Below, one piece after another: positions 7,650-16,378 of a DNA stretch of 47,008 bases. Where the stretch lies: contig JAQUDN010000005.1 of NCBI GenBank assembly GCA_028685665.1, forward strand, positions 1-47,008, in the 5' to 3' direction. The DNA is from Burkholderiaceae bacterium. GTDB taxonomy: Bacteria; Pseudomonadota; Gammaproteobacteria; Burkholderiales; Burkholderiaceae_C. The notes under the pieces are model-generated. The model was not told where the DNA came from. It worked only from the letters and a program-made list of their open reading frames with translations, and ran no database searches. The position numbers and the translations under genes are program-made. The number at the start of each line of letters is the position of its first letter. The stretch's first letter is position 1.

Positions 7650-8636
7650 TTACACGTCGGCCGAGAAACCCACCGCCTTGACGATGGGGCCCCACTTGGC
7701 GGTTTCGCGGCGCACGATGTCGCCCAGCTCGGCCGGGGTGGACCACTGGGCCTCCAGGCCAAAGGTGGCCAGGCCGTCGATCACTTCCGCTTGGGCCAGG
7801 GCGACTTTCAGGGCCGCGTTCAGGCGGTTGACCAGGTCGGGATTGGCCTTGGCGGGCAGGAAGAAGGCGAACCATTCGCTGTGCGCCATGTTCTTGATGC
7901 CCTGCTCGGTGAAGGTGGGCACGTCGGGCGTGAAGCGGCTGCGCTTGGCGCCCGAGGTGCCCAGGATGCGCACCTTGCCCGTGGACAGGTGCTGCGTCAG
8001 GTCGCCCACCGGGCCGGAGACGGCCGGGATATTGCCACCCAGCAGGTCCAGCATGGCCGGCTGGGTGCCGCGGTAGGCGGCGTGCTTCAGGTCCACGCCC
8101 CCGCTTTGGCCGACCAGGGCGCCGATGAAGTGCGGAGTGGAGCCCGCAGCGGGGGAGCCGAAATTGGCCTGGGTGGGGTTGGCTTTGGCCCAGGCCAGGA
8201 AATCGGCGGTGGTCTTGACGCTGGCGGGCACCATCGGGCCCACGGCCAGGCCGGAGTCGAAGATGCAGCCGGTGGACACGGGGGTCAGGTCCACCATCGG
8301 GTCGTAGGCCAGCTTTTTGTAGATGTGCGGGTAGATCGTCAGCATCGACGTGGGCGTTTGCAGCAGCGTCGTGCCGTCGGGCGGCAGGGCCTTGACGGTC
8401 TGGATGGCGATCTGGCCGCCCGCGCCGGTCTTGTTGTCCACCACCGTGGTCTTGGCGTAGCCGCCCATCTTGGTGGCCACGCGGCGGCACATGGCGTCCG
8501 AGGTGCCGCCTGCGGCAAAGCCGGTGACGATGCGCAGGTTGTCGATTTGCGCCTGGGCCAGGGCGTTCTGGCCGACCTGGGCCATCAGTGCAGCGGCACT
8601 GGCCGATTGGAGGATCTGGCGGCGGGAAAAAAGCAT
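7650..8636 (-). CDS. Bug/TctC family tripartite tricarboxylate transporter substrate-binding protein
   Basis: The 328-residue protein has an N-terminal signal with SRRQILQSASAAALMA, possibly Tat-type. It then shows the Bug family core: LRIVTGFAAGGTSDAMCRRVA, VVDNKTGAGGQIAIQ, and the closing lobe near PTFTEQG. These receptors bind carboxylates or related small molecules in the periplasm and normally feed TctA/TctB membrane subunits, neither of which is in the window. An AGGAG lies six bases before the ATG at 8636. The gene is convergent with the phytase-like gene and divergent from the Nudix gene, so its substrate cannot be inferred from neighbours. Confidence 0.93.
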   Translation of the reverse strand: MLFSRRQILQSASAAALMAQVGQNALAQAQIDNLRIVTGFAAGGTSDAMCRRVATKMGGYAKTTVVDNKTGAGGQIAIQTVKALPPDGTTLLQTPTSMLTIYPHIYKKLAYDPMVDLTPVSTGCIFDSGLAVGPMVPASVKTTADFLAWAKANPTQANFGSPAAGSTPHFIGALVGQSGGVDLKHAAYRGTQPAMLDLLGGNIPAVSGPVGDLTQHLSTGKVRILGTSGAKRSRFTPDVPTFTEQGIKNMAHSEWFAFFLPAKANPDLVNRLNAALKVALAQAEVIDGLATFGLEAQWSTPAELGDIVRRETAKWGPIVKAVGFSADV

Positions 8637-8744
8637 GGTTGTCTCCTGAGGGGATGGAAAATTCAGACCGGTATTGGAGCAGGAAAACCCCCGCGCAGGG
8701 CTTCTGTCAAACCCGTGTCAAAGCGGCTGGTCATAATGCGCGCC

Positions 8745-9230
8745 ATGCCCAACCGCTGGAAACCCAATGTCACCGTCGCCGCGATCATCGAGCGCGACGG
8801 CCACTTTCTGTTGATCGAGGAAGACACGGCCGACGGGCTGAAACTCAACAACCCCGCGGGGCACCTGGACCCGGGGGAATCGCCCTTGCAGGCCTGCGCC
8901 CGCGAGGTGCTAGAAGAGACGGCGCACGACTTCGTGCCCACGGCGCTGGTGGGCATCTACCTCAACCGCTTCACGCGCACGCGCACGGGCGACGACATCA
9001 CCTACCTGCGTTTTGCCTTTACGGGCCAGCTGGGCACCCACCATGCCTGGCGCGCGCTGGACGAGGGCATCGTGCGCACCGTGTGGATGACGCTGGACGA
9101 GATGCGCGCCTGCGCCGACCGCCACCGCAGCCCCCTGGTGCTGCACAGCATCCAGGACTATCTGGCCGGGCGGCGCTACCCGCTGGACCTGGTCCACACC
9201 GACAGCTCGGTGCTGTCGGCCGCCCGCTGA
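8745..9230 (+). CDS. nudJ: Nudix hydrolase, NudJ-like
   Basis: The 161-residue protein carries a Nudix box: GHLDPGE, seven residues, then REVLEE (GX5EX7REUXEE), with Thr-Ala-His after it where a Gly is usual. NudJ-type enzymes hydrolyse nucleoside di/triphosphates and HMP-pyrophosphate. In betaproteobacteria a nudJ-like gene often accompanies mnmA, which here lies 7 kb away. I chose the ATG at 8745 over the in-frame ATG at 8736 because a -10-like CATAAT at 8732-8737 covers the first one and sits exactly seven bases before the second. This implies a leaderless mRNA, as also seen for mnmA. Confidence 0.88.
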   Translation: MPNRWKPNVTVAAIIERDGHFLLIEEDTADGLKLNNPAGHLDPGESPLQACAREVLEETAHDFVPTALVGIYLNRFTRTRTGDDITYLRFAFTGQLGTHHAWRALDEGIVRTVWMTLDEMRACADRHRSPLVLHSIQDYLAGRRYPLDLVHTDSSVLSAAR

Positions 9231-9264
9231 AGCGGCGGGCCGCCCGAAAAAAGACAGGCCCCCT

Positions 9265-9290
9265 GTAACCCGGGGGGCGCGGGGTGCGAA
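9265..9290 (+). promoter_or_regulatory. ECF-sigma (SigF-type) promoter for the bufferin locus
   Basis: GTAACC at 9265-9270 and CGAA at 9287-9290 are separated by exactly 16 bases. As I recall, this is the layout of Caulobacter SigF-dependent promoters, which drive metal-induced bufferin genes. It lies 77 bases upstream of the six-Cys precursor gene. No sigma or anti-sigma gene is visible in the window. Confidence 0.65.
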
Positions 9291-9367
9291 CTAACCGACG
9301 TAGAGCCAGGCCGGAACGCCACCGGTTGCCGCGATCTACGTCTCTGTTGTCTTTTTGGGAGTCCACC

Positions 9368-9661
9368 ATGTCCATCCTTTCCACCCCGTCCACCGCTTCC
9401 CTGGCTTTGTCTGCTGCGCTGCTGGCGCTGGCCTCCAGCGCGTTTGCCGCAGATGCCCCCAAGGGCTCCAAGGGCGCAGCCGTCGCCGCGAACGACACCG
9501 TGCATTGCTACAACGTGCATGACTGCAAGGGCAACAGCGATTGCGCCACCGCCGAGCACGCCTGCAAAGGCCAGAACGCCTGCAAGGGCCATGGCTTCAA
9601 GGCCAAGACCGCCGCCAAGTGCCTGAGCGAAAAAGGCGTGATCGGCGACCTCAAGGGCTGA
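9368..9661 (+). CDS. bufA2: Bufferin-type (BufA2/DUF2282-like) periplasmic Cys-rich metallophore precursor
   Basis: The 97-residue protein has a Sec signal peptide ending ASSAFAADA (cleavage near residue 27-28) and a small mature part with six cysteines: C47, C53, C59, C66, C72, C85. The core [18 protein letters not shown] and [15 protein letters not shown] are hallmarks of BufA2 peptides. Bufferins are RiPP-like precursors whose Cys residues are modified by an MNIO enzyme and which sequester copper in the periplasm. GGGAG lies six bases before the ATG. The maturase fusion gene starts 59 bases downstream on the same strand, and an ECF-type promoter lies upstream. The assignment rests on motif and neighbourhood, and the modification itself is inferred. 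Confidence 0.9.
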   Translation: MSILSTPSTASLALSAALLALASSAFAADAPKGSKGAAVAANDTVHCYNVHDCKGNSDCATAEHACKGQNACKGHGFKAKTAAKCLSEKGVIGDLKG

Positions 9662-9720
9662 TTCCTTCCACGCGCTTTCGCTGTGGGCTGCGCTGGCCGC
9701 ACCCACAGCGGCACCCCCTT

Positions 9721-11400
9721 ATGAGCCCGTCTTCTTCCGCTGCGATCGCCGTCCGCCACACCGGCTTTGGCCTGGGTTTGCGCAGCCCGCACTATGCGGA
9801 CTTCCTGGCGCACAAACAGCCGCTGGACTGGCTTGAAGCCATCACCGACAACTACCTGGTCGAGGGGGGAAAGCCCCTGGCCATGCTCGAAGCGATTCGC
9901 CGCGACCATCCCCTGGCCCTGCACGGCGTGGCCCTGTCGATCGGGGCCGCGCAGGGCGTGGACCCGGCCTATGTGCGGCGCGTGAAGGCCCTGGCCGACC
10001 GCATCGAGCCGCTGTGGGTGTCCGACCACCTGTGCTGGATCGGCCCGGGCCCCGAGCAGTTGCACGATCTGTACCCGCTGCCCTACACCGACGAGGCCGC
10101 ACGCCATGTCGTCACCCAGATCCGCCGCACCCAGGATCTGCTGGGCCGCCGCCTGGTGCTCGAGAACGTGTCGAGCTACATCCGCTACCGCCACGACAGC
10201 GCCAGCGAGTGGGAGTTCCTGAGCCACATCGCCCACGAGGCCGACTGCCTGCTGCTGGTCGATGTCAACAACATCTATGTCAGCAGCGTCAACCACGGCT
10301 TTGACCCGCTGACCTACCTGGACGCCTTGCCCGCCCACCGTGTGCAGCAGATCCACCTGGCGGGCCACCAGGACAACGGCGACCACATCATCGACACGCA
10401 CGACCACCCGGTGGCGCAGCCGGTGTGGGACCTGTACGCCCAGGCCTGCCAGCGCTTTGGCGCTGTGCCGACCCTGATCGAGCGCGACGACCGCATTCCG
10501 CCCCTGGCCGAACTGCTCGGTGAAATCGCGGTGGCCCGGCGCATTGCCGCCGCCCAGGTTCCGCCTTCGGCGTCCGCCGCCGCCCCCGGTGCGAGGGACG
10601 GCCGGCCATGGCCGGTGCCGACCGCCGCCGCGCCTTCCCTGCAGAGCGTGCAACAGCGTTTCGCGGCCCAGGTGCTGGCCGAGCCGCAACCCCCCGTGGC
10701 CGACGCGGGGGTGCAGGGGCGGCTGGGCATCTACCACCATGCCTACCGCGCCCGCCTGGCCGAGGTGCTGGCCGACACCTATGCCAAGACCTGGCTCTAC
10801 CTGGGTTCGGACACCTTCGAGGCGCATGCGCGTGAGCATGCCGTGGCGCACCCGCCCCTGGAGCGCAGCCTGAACCGCTACGACGTGCGCTGGATCGACA
10901 CCCTGCGCGCCCGGTACCCCGGCAACCCCGAGCTGCACGAGCTGGCCCAGCTCGACTGGGACCTGCGCACCCGCTTCGATGGCCCCGATGTGCCGGCGCT
11001 CGACGCGGCCTCGGCCCAGGCGGCGAGCGACTGGCTGGGCCGGGCCTGTGTGCTGCACCCCAGCGTGCTCTTGCGCACCGTGACCACCAACGTCGTCGCC
11101 CTGTGGCAGGCCATCCATGCCGACGAGGCCGTGCCCGAGGCGGTGGCTTTGCCCGCGCCCGCCACGCTCCTGGTCTGGCGCAAGGGGCTGCAGCCGCATT
11201 TCCAGACCCTGGACGCGCGGGAGGCCGCTGTGCTGCACCGCTTGCAGGCCGGGGCTTCGGTCGAAGCGGCCTGCGCCGCCTTGCAAGCCGAGGGGGCCTT
11301 GCCCGACACCGCCACGCTCAGCCAGTGGCTGGGGCACTGGCTGCAGGAAGGCCTGGTGCGCGCCGACGGGGCCCGCGCGGCCCCGGCGGCCCCCGCCTGA
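9721..11400 (+). CDS. Natural fusion: MNIO bufferin maturase (BufB, DUF692) plus DUF2063 partner (BufC)
   Basis: One 559-residue frame encodes two proteins that are usually separate. Residues 12-278 are an MNIO/DUF692 TIM barrel, with GFGLGLRSPHY, E39, HGVALS (H68), SDHLCW (D102, H103), ENVSSY (E148), VDVNNIYV (D181, N183), HLAGH (H212, H216), DTHDHPV (D225, H227) and E254 as expected metal ligands. A Pro/Ala-rich linker at about 280-305 leads to a DUF2063 region (about 306-553) with the LQSVQQRFAAQVLAE and IYHHAYRARLAEVL segments. MNIO enzymes use iron centres to modify Cys in precursor peptides, and DUF2063/BufC proteins act as partners, probably recognising the peptide. I see no stop or frameshift between the halves. 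No DoxX-type gene follows, so the locus is reduced to precursor plus fused enzyme. Confidence 0.92.
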   Translation: MSPSSSAAIAVRHTGFGLGLRSPHYADFLAHKQPLDWLEAITDNYLVEGGKPLAMLEAIRRDHPLALHGVALSIGAAQGVDPAYVRRVKALADRIEPLWVSDHLCWIGPGPEQLHDLYPLPYTDEAARHVVTQIRRTQDLLGRRLVLENVSSYIRYRHDSASEWEFLSHIAHEADCLLLVDVNNIYVSSVNHGFDPLTYLDALPAHRVQQIHLAGHQDNGDHIIDTHDHPVAQPVWDLYAQACQRFGAVPTLIERDDRIPPLAELLGEIAVARRIAAAQVPPSASAAAPGARDGRPWPVPTAAAPSLQSVQQRFAAQVLAEPQPPVADAGVQGRLGIYHHAYRARLAEVLADTYAKTWLYLGSDTFEAHAREHAVAHPPLERSLNRYDVRWIDTLRARYPGNPELHELAQLDWDLRTRFDGPDVPALDAASAQAASDWLGRACVLHPSVLLRTVTTNVVALWQAIHADEAVPEAVALPAPATLLVWRKGLQPHFQTLDAREAAVLHRLQAGASVEAACAALQAEGALPDTATLSQWLGHWLQEGLVRADGARAAPAAPA

Positions 11401-11445
11401 GGCCTTGCGCTGCGGGGGGCTGGTGCAGCGCTGGGGCGCTCACCC

Positions 11446-12423
11446 TTACTCGGCCGTGAGCTTGCGCTCCCGGATGATGGTGGCCCATTGCGTGGACTCT
11501 TTCCGGATGAACGCCGCGAGCTCGGCGCGCGTGGTGGGCTGGGGGGTCAGGCCGTGTTTGAGCAGCGCCTCTTTCACGCCGGCGTCGTTCAGTGCTTTCA
11601 CGATCTCCTGGTTCCAGCGCTCCAGCAGGGGGACGGGCGTCTTGCCCGGGGCCACGAAGGCATACCAGTTCAAGGCCTCGAAGCCGGGGTAGCCCGATTC
11701 GGCCACGGTGGGGATGTTCGGCAGGTAGGCCGGGCGGCTCAGGCCGGTGGTGGCCAGCGGCACCAGCGTCCCCGCCTCGACATAGGGCAGGGCCGTGGGC
11801 GGGGCGGCAAAGTACGAGGTCACGCGCCCGCCCAGCACATCTTGCAGCGCCGGCGCACCGCCCTTGTAGGGCACATGCGTCATGTCGATGCCGGCGCGCT
11901 GGTTGAAGAGTTCGCCCGCCAGGTGCGAGGCCGAGCCGGCGCCGGTGGACGCAAAGTCCACGCTGCCGGGCTTCTTTTTGGACAGCTGCACAAACTCGGC
12001 CAGGGTTTTGGCGCCTGCGCCCTTGTGCACCACCAGCACGTTCGGAAAATTCACCCCGCCGGACACCGGCGCCAGGTCCTTGAACGGGTCGTAGGCCAGC
12101 TTCATGAGGTGCGGCGCAATCGTCAGCGGCCCCACCGAGCCCAGCAGCAGCACCGTGCCATCGGCCGGGGCATTCGCCACGAACTGGTGCGCGATGTTGC
12201 CGCCCGCGCCGCCCTTGTTGTCCACCACCACCGACTGGCCGGTGTTTTCGGCGAGCTTCTTGGCGATCAGCCGCGCCGCCGCATCGGCCGCCCCCCCGGC
12301 GGCAAAGCCCACCACCAGCGTGACGGGTTTCCGGGGCGGAAAATCCTGGGCCAGGCTGGGCGGTGCCCAGGCCAGCGCGGCGGCGGCCAGCACGGTGGCG
12401 TGGATCAAGGGGCGTTTCTTCAT
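11446..12423 (-). CDS. Bug/TctC family receptor, likely tricarballylate or tricarboxylate binding
   Basis: The 325-residue protein has a Sec signal (ending SLAQDF) and Bug motifs: VTLVVGFAAGGAADAAARLIA, VVVDNKGGAGGNIAHQFV, ASTGAGSASHLAGELF, HVPYKGGAPALQDVLGG. AGGAGG precedes the ATG at 12423. It is the last gene on the tcuR-tcuA-tcuB strand, separated from tcuB by 78 bases that contain a dispersed repeat. In Salmonella the tcu operon encodes an MFS carrier (TcuC); here a Bug receptor occupies that position. Uptake would need TctA/TctB subunits encoded elsewhere. Tricarballylate as ligand is inferred from location only. Confidence 0.92.
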   Translation of the reverse strand: MKKRPLIHATVLAAAALAWAPPSLAQDFPPRKPVTLVVGFAAGGAADAAARLIAKKLAENTGQSVVVDNKGGAGGNIAHQFVANAPADGTVLLLGSVGPLTIAPHLMKLAYDPFKDLAPVSGGVNFPNVLVVHKGAGAKTLAEFVQLSKKKPGSVDFASTGAGSASHLAGELFNQRAGIDMTHVPYKGGAPALQDVLGGRVTSYFAAPPTALPYVEAGTLVPLATTGLSRPAYLPNIPTVAESGYPGFEALNWYAFVAPGKTPVPLLERWNQEIVKALNDAGVKEALLKHGLTPQPTTRAELAAFIRKESTQWATIIRERKLTAE

Positions 12424-12441
12424 GGGGTCTCCTCCTGCGGT

Positions 12442-12500
12442 AAAAAACTGCTGAAGCGCTTGTCTGGCCAGCGCTTTCAGCTCTCATTTTTGAAAAATGC
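12442..12500 (+). repeat. Copy of dispersed AGCTAT palindromic element downstream of tcuB
   Basis: AAGCGCT at 12454 and AGCGCTT at 12470 form an inverted repeat. It is followed by AGCTCTCATTTTTGAAAAATGC, the degraded second palindrome of the element. The copy ends one base before the tcuB stop codon complement. Confidence 0.6.
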
Positions 12501-12501
12501 T

Positions 12502-13686
12502 TCAGTCGCTGCCCAGCCCGATGGGGTGGGGCTGGCGCTTTTCGACGGCGTGGCGCAAGAGCGCCGCAGTGCGGAACACCCCATGCGCAAACTTGCCGTA
12601 GGGCAGGGTGGCAAACAGCGCCATCACCGCGCCCAGGTGCAGGCACAGCAGCAGGGCCAGGGCCGGCGTGCCGCGGGCCAGCCACAGGGCCAGGCCGCTG
12701 GTGGCGGTCAGGAACAGCAGCGCGATGAAGCCCCGGTCCATGGGTTTTTGCGCGGCGTCTCCGTGCAGCGGGTGGCGGCGCAGGTTCAGGCGCCACAGGC
12801 CTGCCGTGCCCAGGGCCAGCATCACGCCGCCGGTGCCCCCCAGCAGCTTCGGCAGGCTGGGCAGGTCGTACGGGGCCGTCCAGCCGAGCAGGTAGTGGTA
12901 GAGCGTGGCCACGCTGGTGGCGGCAAAGCACAGCGCAAAGCCATAGAAGGTCAGGTGGTGAAAGCGCCGGCGCGACAGCGTGTAGGCGTCGTCCGCGTCG
13001 TGGCAGCCCTCGCCATGGCCGCCGTCCAGGTATTTCAGGCGCAGCACGGCGTCGGTGGCCTCGGCTGCGGCGGGCGCAGACAGCGGGGCGCCGCTGGTGG
13101 CGGGTGTCACCGCGCGCCAGAAACGGCGCACGCCCAAGCCCAGCGCCAGCGTGGCGAACAGAAACACCGGCGCGAACAGCCCCACCAGCACGTTGTGCGG
13201 GAAGAGGCTGTAGAAGTCGGCCCCTGGCGCCGTGTTCCACAGCGCCCCCACGCCCGCGCCGCCCCAGGCCACGGCCAGCACCAGGAACAGCGCCAGCCCC
13301 GCCGACAGGGCCAGCGACAGCACCAGCCCCTGGCGCTGGTACAGCGCCCCCAGCGCGGGGGGCCAGGCGTAGTCGGCATAGGTCTGCCCCCGCACCTGCG
13401 CCATGGCCTGGGGCACGTTGACGGCAAAGGCATGCGGCGGGGCGTACTGGCAGGCGTGCAGGCAGGCGCCGCAGTTGTGGCACAGGTTGGCCAGGAAGTG
13501 GATGTCGGCCTTGCCGAATTCGAGCCGGCGCGTCATGGCCGGGAACACGGCGCAAAAACCTTCGCAGTAGCGGCAGGCGTTGCAGATCTGCATCTGCCGC
13601 GCCACCTCGGCCTCGGGGGCGGTGGGCACGATCTCGCCCCGGGCCAGGGCCTGGGCATCGCGGGCCAGGGCTTCAAGCATCTGCAT
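12502..13686 (-). CDS. tcuB: TcuB, iron-sulfur/heme membrane protein of tricarballylate oxidation
   Basis: The 394-residue protein starts with two 4Fe-4S clusters: [11 protein letters not shown] (C35, C38, C41, C45) followed by P, and [11 protein letters not shown] (C69, C72, C75, C79). The remainder has six or so hydrophobic segments with His residues (for example [13 protein letters not shown]), as expected for TcuB. TcuB reoxidises the TcuA flavin and passes electrons to the quinone pool, so that tricarballylate becomes cis-aconitate for the TCA cycle. The ATG at 13686 is preceded by AGGAG six bases away and overlaps the end of tcuA by 14 bases. The Shine-Dalgarno lies inside a copy of the dispersed repeat. 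Confidence 0.94.
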   Translation of the reverse strand: MQMLEALARDAQALARGEIVPTAPEAEVARQMQICNACRYCEGFCAVFPAMTRRLEFGKADIHFLANLCHNCGACLHACQYAPPHAFAVNVPQAMAQVRGQTYADYAWPPALGALYQRQGLVLSLALSAGLALFLVLAVAWGGAGVGALWNTAPGADFYSLFPHNVLVGLFAPVFLFATLALGLGVRRFWRAVTPATSGAPLSAPAAAEATDAVLRLKYLDGGHGEGCHDADDAYTLSRRRFHHLTFYGFALCFAATSVATLYHYLLGWTAPYDLPSLPKLLGGTGGVMLALGTAGLWRLNLRRHPLHGDAAQKPMDRGFIALLFLTATSGLALWLARGTPALALLLCLHLGAVMALFATLPYGKFAHGVFRTAALLRHAVEKRQPHPIGLGSD

Positions 13687-15193
13687 GAGTTGCTCCTTTA
13701 TTGATAGCTGATTGCGCAGGAGAATCGGGCGTTAGAGGCCTGTTTGATGGGTATTTGGCCGCCCGGGCTGCCTGCACCCCCGCGATCCGGCCAAAGGCCG
13801 TGCCAATGCTCATGCCCACGCCTGCCGTGTAGCCCTTGCCCAGCACATTGCCCGCCATCATTTCGCCCGCCACGAACAGGTTGGGGCTGGGCTGGCCGCC
13901 AAAGCGCACGGCCGTGGTCTCGTCGGTCTTGAGGCCGAGGTAGGTGAAGGTCACGCCCGGCTTGACGGCGTAGCCATAGAAGGGCCCGGTGTCGATGGGC
14001 CGGGCCCAGTGCGTCTTGGCGGGGGTCAGGCCCTCGGTGTGGCAGTCGTCCAGGGCCGTGTGGTCGAAATGGCCTTCGCGGCAGGCGGCGTTGTAGTCGT
14101 TCAGCGTGCGCAGGAAGGTCGGTTCATCCAGGCCCAGCTGGCGCGCCAGTTCGGGCAGGCTGTCGGCCTTGACCCCCGGGAACACGGGGGGCATGAAGCG
14201 GCCGATGGCTTTGCTGTCGATGATCGAGTAGCCGATCTGCCCCGGCTGCTGGGCCACCAGGCGGCCCCAGATGGCGTAGCGCTTGGGCCAGAAGTCCTCG
14301 CCCTCGTCGTAGAAGCGCACGGCGTCGCGGTTGACCACCACGCCCAGCGACACGCAGTCGATGCGCGTGCAGATGCCGCCGTCGTACAGCGGGGCGCGGG
14401 CGTCGATGGCCACCATGTGCGCCTGCGTCGGGTCGCCGATGCGGTCGGCGCCGTGGTCATCCAGCAGGTGCTTGAGCAAAACGCCCTGGTTGTAGGCCGT
14501 GCCGCGGATCAGGAAGTTGTCGGCCGGCCATTCGCCCCGTTCGTTCTGCCCCCAGGCTTCGCGCAGCCATTCGCGGTTCGACTCAAAGCCGCCGGCGGCC
14601 AGCACACAGGTCCGGGCGGTGATGCGCTCGGGCTGGCCGTTCACGGTGCAATGGGCGGCGACGAAGCGGCCGTCCTCGACCTCGATGCGGTCCACGGGCG
14701 CTTCGTAGCGGATCTGTACGCCGCGTTTTTCCGCGCTGCGGTAGTAGGCGTTGACCAGGGCCTTGCCGCCGCCCATGAAGAAGGCGTTGGTCCGGGCCAC
14801 ATGCAGCGCGCCCGACAGCGGGGGCTGAAAGTGCACGCCGTGGCTGCGCATCCAGTCGCGGCAGGTGGCCGAGGCGCGGATGGTCAGGCGCGCCAGGGGC
14901 TCGTTGGTCAGGCCGCCCGTGACTTTGAGCAGGTCCTGCCAATACTCTTCCTCGGGGTAGGCCTCGACCAGCACGTCCTGGGGGGCATCGTGCATGCAGC
15001 GCAGATTGCGCGTGTGGCCCGAGTTGCCGCCACGCCACGCGCGCGGGGCCGCTTCGAGCAGCAGCACGCTGGCGCCGGCTTCGCGGGCCATCAGGGCCGC
15101 GCACAGGGCGGCGTTGCCGCCACCGATGACCAGCACATCCACGGCGGGGGGCGCGCCGGCATGGCCGCACAAGGGGGGGGAAAGGAGGGACAC
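13673..15193 (-). CDS. tcuA: TcuA, FAD-dependent tricarballylate dehydrogenase
   Basis: I start the protein at the GTG complementing 15191-15193 (506 residues), because GGAAG stands seven bases upstream and the Rossmann motif [21 protein letters not shown] follows soon after. A longer frame back to 15310 would cover the operator candidate. The sequence follows the fumarate-reductase/succinate-dehydrogenase flavoprotein family, with [11 protein letters not shown], and the C-terminal FAD contact [19 protein letters not shown]. It oxidises tricarballylate to cis-aconitate with TcuB. The last 25 or so residues (after ARAAKYPSN) are encoded by a dispersed repeat and look unrelated to the family. 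Confidence 0.94.
   Translation of the reverse strand: MSLLSPPLCGHAGAPPAVDVLVIGGGNAALCAALMAREAGASVLLLEAAPRAWRGGNSGHTRNLRCMHDAPQDVLVEAYPEEEYWQDLLKVTGGLTNEPLARLTIRASATCRDWMRSHGVHFQPPLSGALHVARTNAFFMGGGKALVNAYYRSAEKRGVQIRYEAPVDRIEVEDGRFVAAHCTVNGQPERITARTCVLAAGGFESNREWLREAWGQNERGEWPADNFLIRGTAYNQGVLLKHLLDDHGADRIGDPTQAHMVAIDARAPLYDGGICTRIDCVSLGVVVNRDAVRFYDEGEDFWPKRYAIWGRLVAQQPGQIGYSIIDSKAIGRFMPPVFPGVKADSLPELARQLGLDEPTFLRTLNDYNAACREGHFDHTALDDCHTEGLTPAKTHWARPIDTGPFYGYAVKPGVTFTYLGLKTDETTAVRFGGQPSPNLFVAGEMMAGNVLGKGYTAGVGMSIGTAFGRIAGVQAARAAKYPSNRPLTPDSPAQSAINKGATHADA
13692..13756 (-). repeat. Copy of dispersed AGCTAT element forming the tcuA tail and the tcuB ribosome binding site
   Basis: Read on the minus strand it contains CTCTAACGCCCG, then CAGCTATCAATAAAGGAGC. 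It matches the layout of the copy at 26326-26379, which ends GCTATC...AAGGAGC. The final AGGAG lies six bases before the tcuB ATG, and the whole element is translated as the C-terminus of TcuA. Confidence 0.6.
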
Positions 15194-15270
15194 AGGCAGG
15201 CTTCCGTTCAGGGGGTGGCGCCACTGTAGGAAGTTCGCCCGGTCTTGGGCAGCCCCTGGCAGGCAAGGGG

Positions 15271-15306
15271 CCATCACGGATCGTGATGGGTCAATGCGAT
15301 GCGCAT
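15271..15306. promoter_or_regulatory. Candidate operator of the tcu LysR regulator
   Basis: CCATCACG-GAT-CGTGATGG at 15271-15289 is a perfect palindrome with 8-base arms. Next to it ATGCG-ATG-CGCAT at 15294-15306 forms a second palindrome. Both lie 78 to 113 bases upstream of the tcuA start, in the gap between the LysR gene and tcuA. This is where LysR-type recognition and activation sites normally lie. Confidence 0.55.
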
Positions 15307-15433
15307 CCACCCATCAAGCCGCTCAGTCCACCCCAACACACCCATGCCACAGGGCGCGACCCAGACCCGCGGCCACCGCGCAAGGGCTGCCATCACCCCG
15401 TGCGGGCGCTGGTGGCGTCCCCCTGGGGGGATG

Positions 15434-16378
15434 TCAGGGGGGGGTCAGCGTGGCGCCCACCCAGGCGCCCGATTCCACCAGGGTGCGCGCGCAGTCGGCC
15501 AGCACCACGCGGGTGGCCAGCGCGGCGGGGGAGAGTTCGTCGTCCGACAGGCTGCACAGCGCTGCGGGCCGGCTGGCGGGGGCATCGGCCAGCTCGGCCA
15601 GGCCGAAGCGCTCACTGGCATCCGGGTAGCGCCCCACGGCCGCCCAGGGCTGCAGGGTGCTGCCCAGGCCCGCGTTCACCGCGTCCATCAGCATCGCCAG
15701 CGAGTCGATCTCCATGGCCACATGCGGTGCCACCTGGGCCGCGGCAAAGGCGGCGTCGATGCGGCTGCGCAGGCCGTGCGGGCCGGTGGGCAGGATCAGC
15801 GGCTCGGCCTGCAGCTGCGCCAGGCGCAGGCGCTGGGGCAGCCGGGCGGGCAGGGTGCTGGCGCCGCCGTGGGCCGAGCGGATCAGGAACAGGCGTTCGT
15901 CCAGCAGCGGCAGCACGCTCCAGCGCCGCGCGGGCTGGGTGTCGAATAGCACGGCCAGGTCGAGCTGGCGCGCATTCAGCATGTGGCTCAGGTGGCCCGA
16001 GAGGCTTTCGACCATGTGCAGCCGCACATCGGGGTAGCGCGTGCGCATGGCGCGCAGCAGCGGCACGCCCAGCACCGAGGCCGTGGTGGGCGCCAGGCCC
16101 ACGCTCACCGTGCCCGACAGCCGCGCCTGCTGCGCCGCGCGCACCGCCTGCTCGGCATGGCGCAGGGTGAGCTGCGCTTCGCGGAAGAAGGCCAGCCCCG
16201 CCTCGGTGGGCACCGTGCCCTTGGCGGTGCGCTGCAGCAGCCGCGTGCACAGCTCGCCTTCGAGGCGGCTGATCTGCTGGCTCAGGGCCGAGGGCACCAT
16301 GCCGAGGTCGAGCGCCGCCCGGCCCATCGAGCCCAGCTCGATGGTGCGGACAAAGGTGCGGAGTTGTCGGAGTTCCAT
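15434..16378 (-). CDS. tcuR: LysR-type regulator of the tricarballylate operon (TcuR-like)
   Basis: The 314-residue protein begins [22 protein letters not shown] with a LysR winged-helix domain (residues 1-60, helix [19 protein letters not shown]). An effector-binding domain follows to the C-terminus. It lies immediately upstream of tcuA in the same direction, with 240 bases between that carry a palindromic operator candidate. In Salmonella TcuR activates tcuABC in response to tricarballylate. The same role is inferred here from position. It is divergent from mnmA. Confidence 0.88.
   Translation of the reverse strand: MELRQLRTFVRTIELGSMGRAALDLGMVPSALSQQISRLEGELCTRLLQRTAKGTVPTEAGLAFFREAQLTLRHAEQAVRAAQQARLSGTVSVGLAPTTASVLGVPLLRAMRTRYPDVRLHMVESLSGHLSHMLNARQLDLAVLFDTQPARRWSVLPLLDERLFLIRSAHGGASTLPARLPQRLRLAQLQAEPLILPTGPHGLRSRIDAAFAAAQVAPHVAMEIDSLAMLMDAVNAGLGSTLQPWAAVGRYPDASERFGLAELADAPASRPAALCSLSDDELSPAALATRVVLADCARTLVESGAWVGATLTPP

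Noticed and set aside
6091-8490. Apparent extension of the 5'-nucleotidase frame upstream to 8490
   Set aside because: The extension covers two other real genes and the divergent promoter region. The lipoprotein signal starting at 6090 marks the true start.
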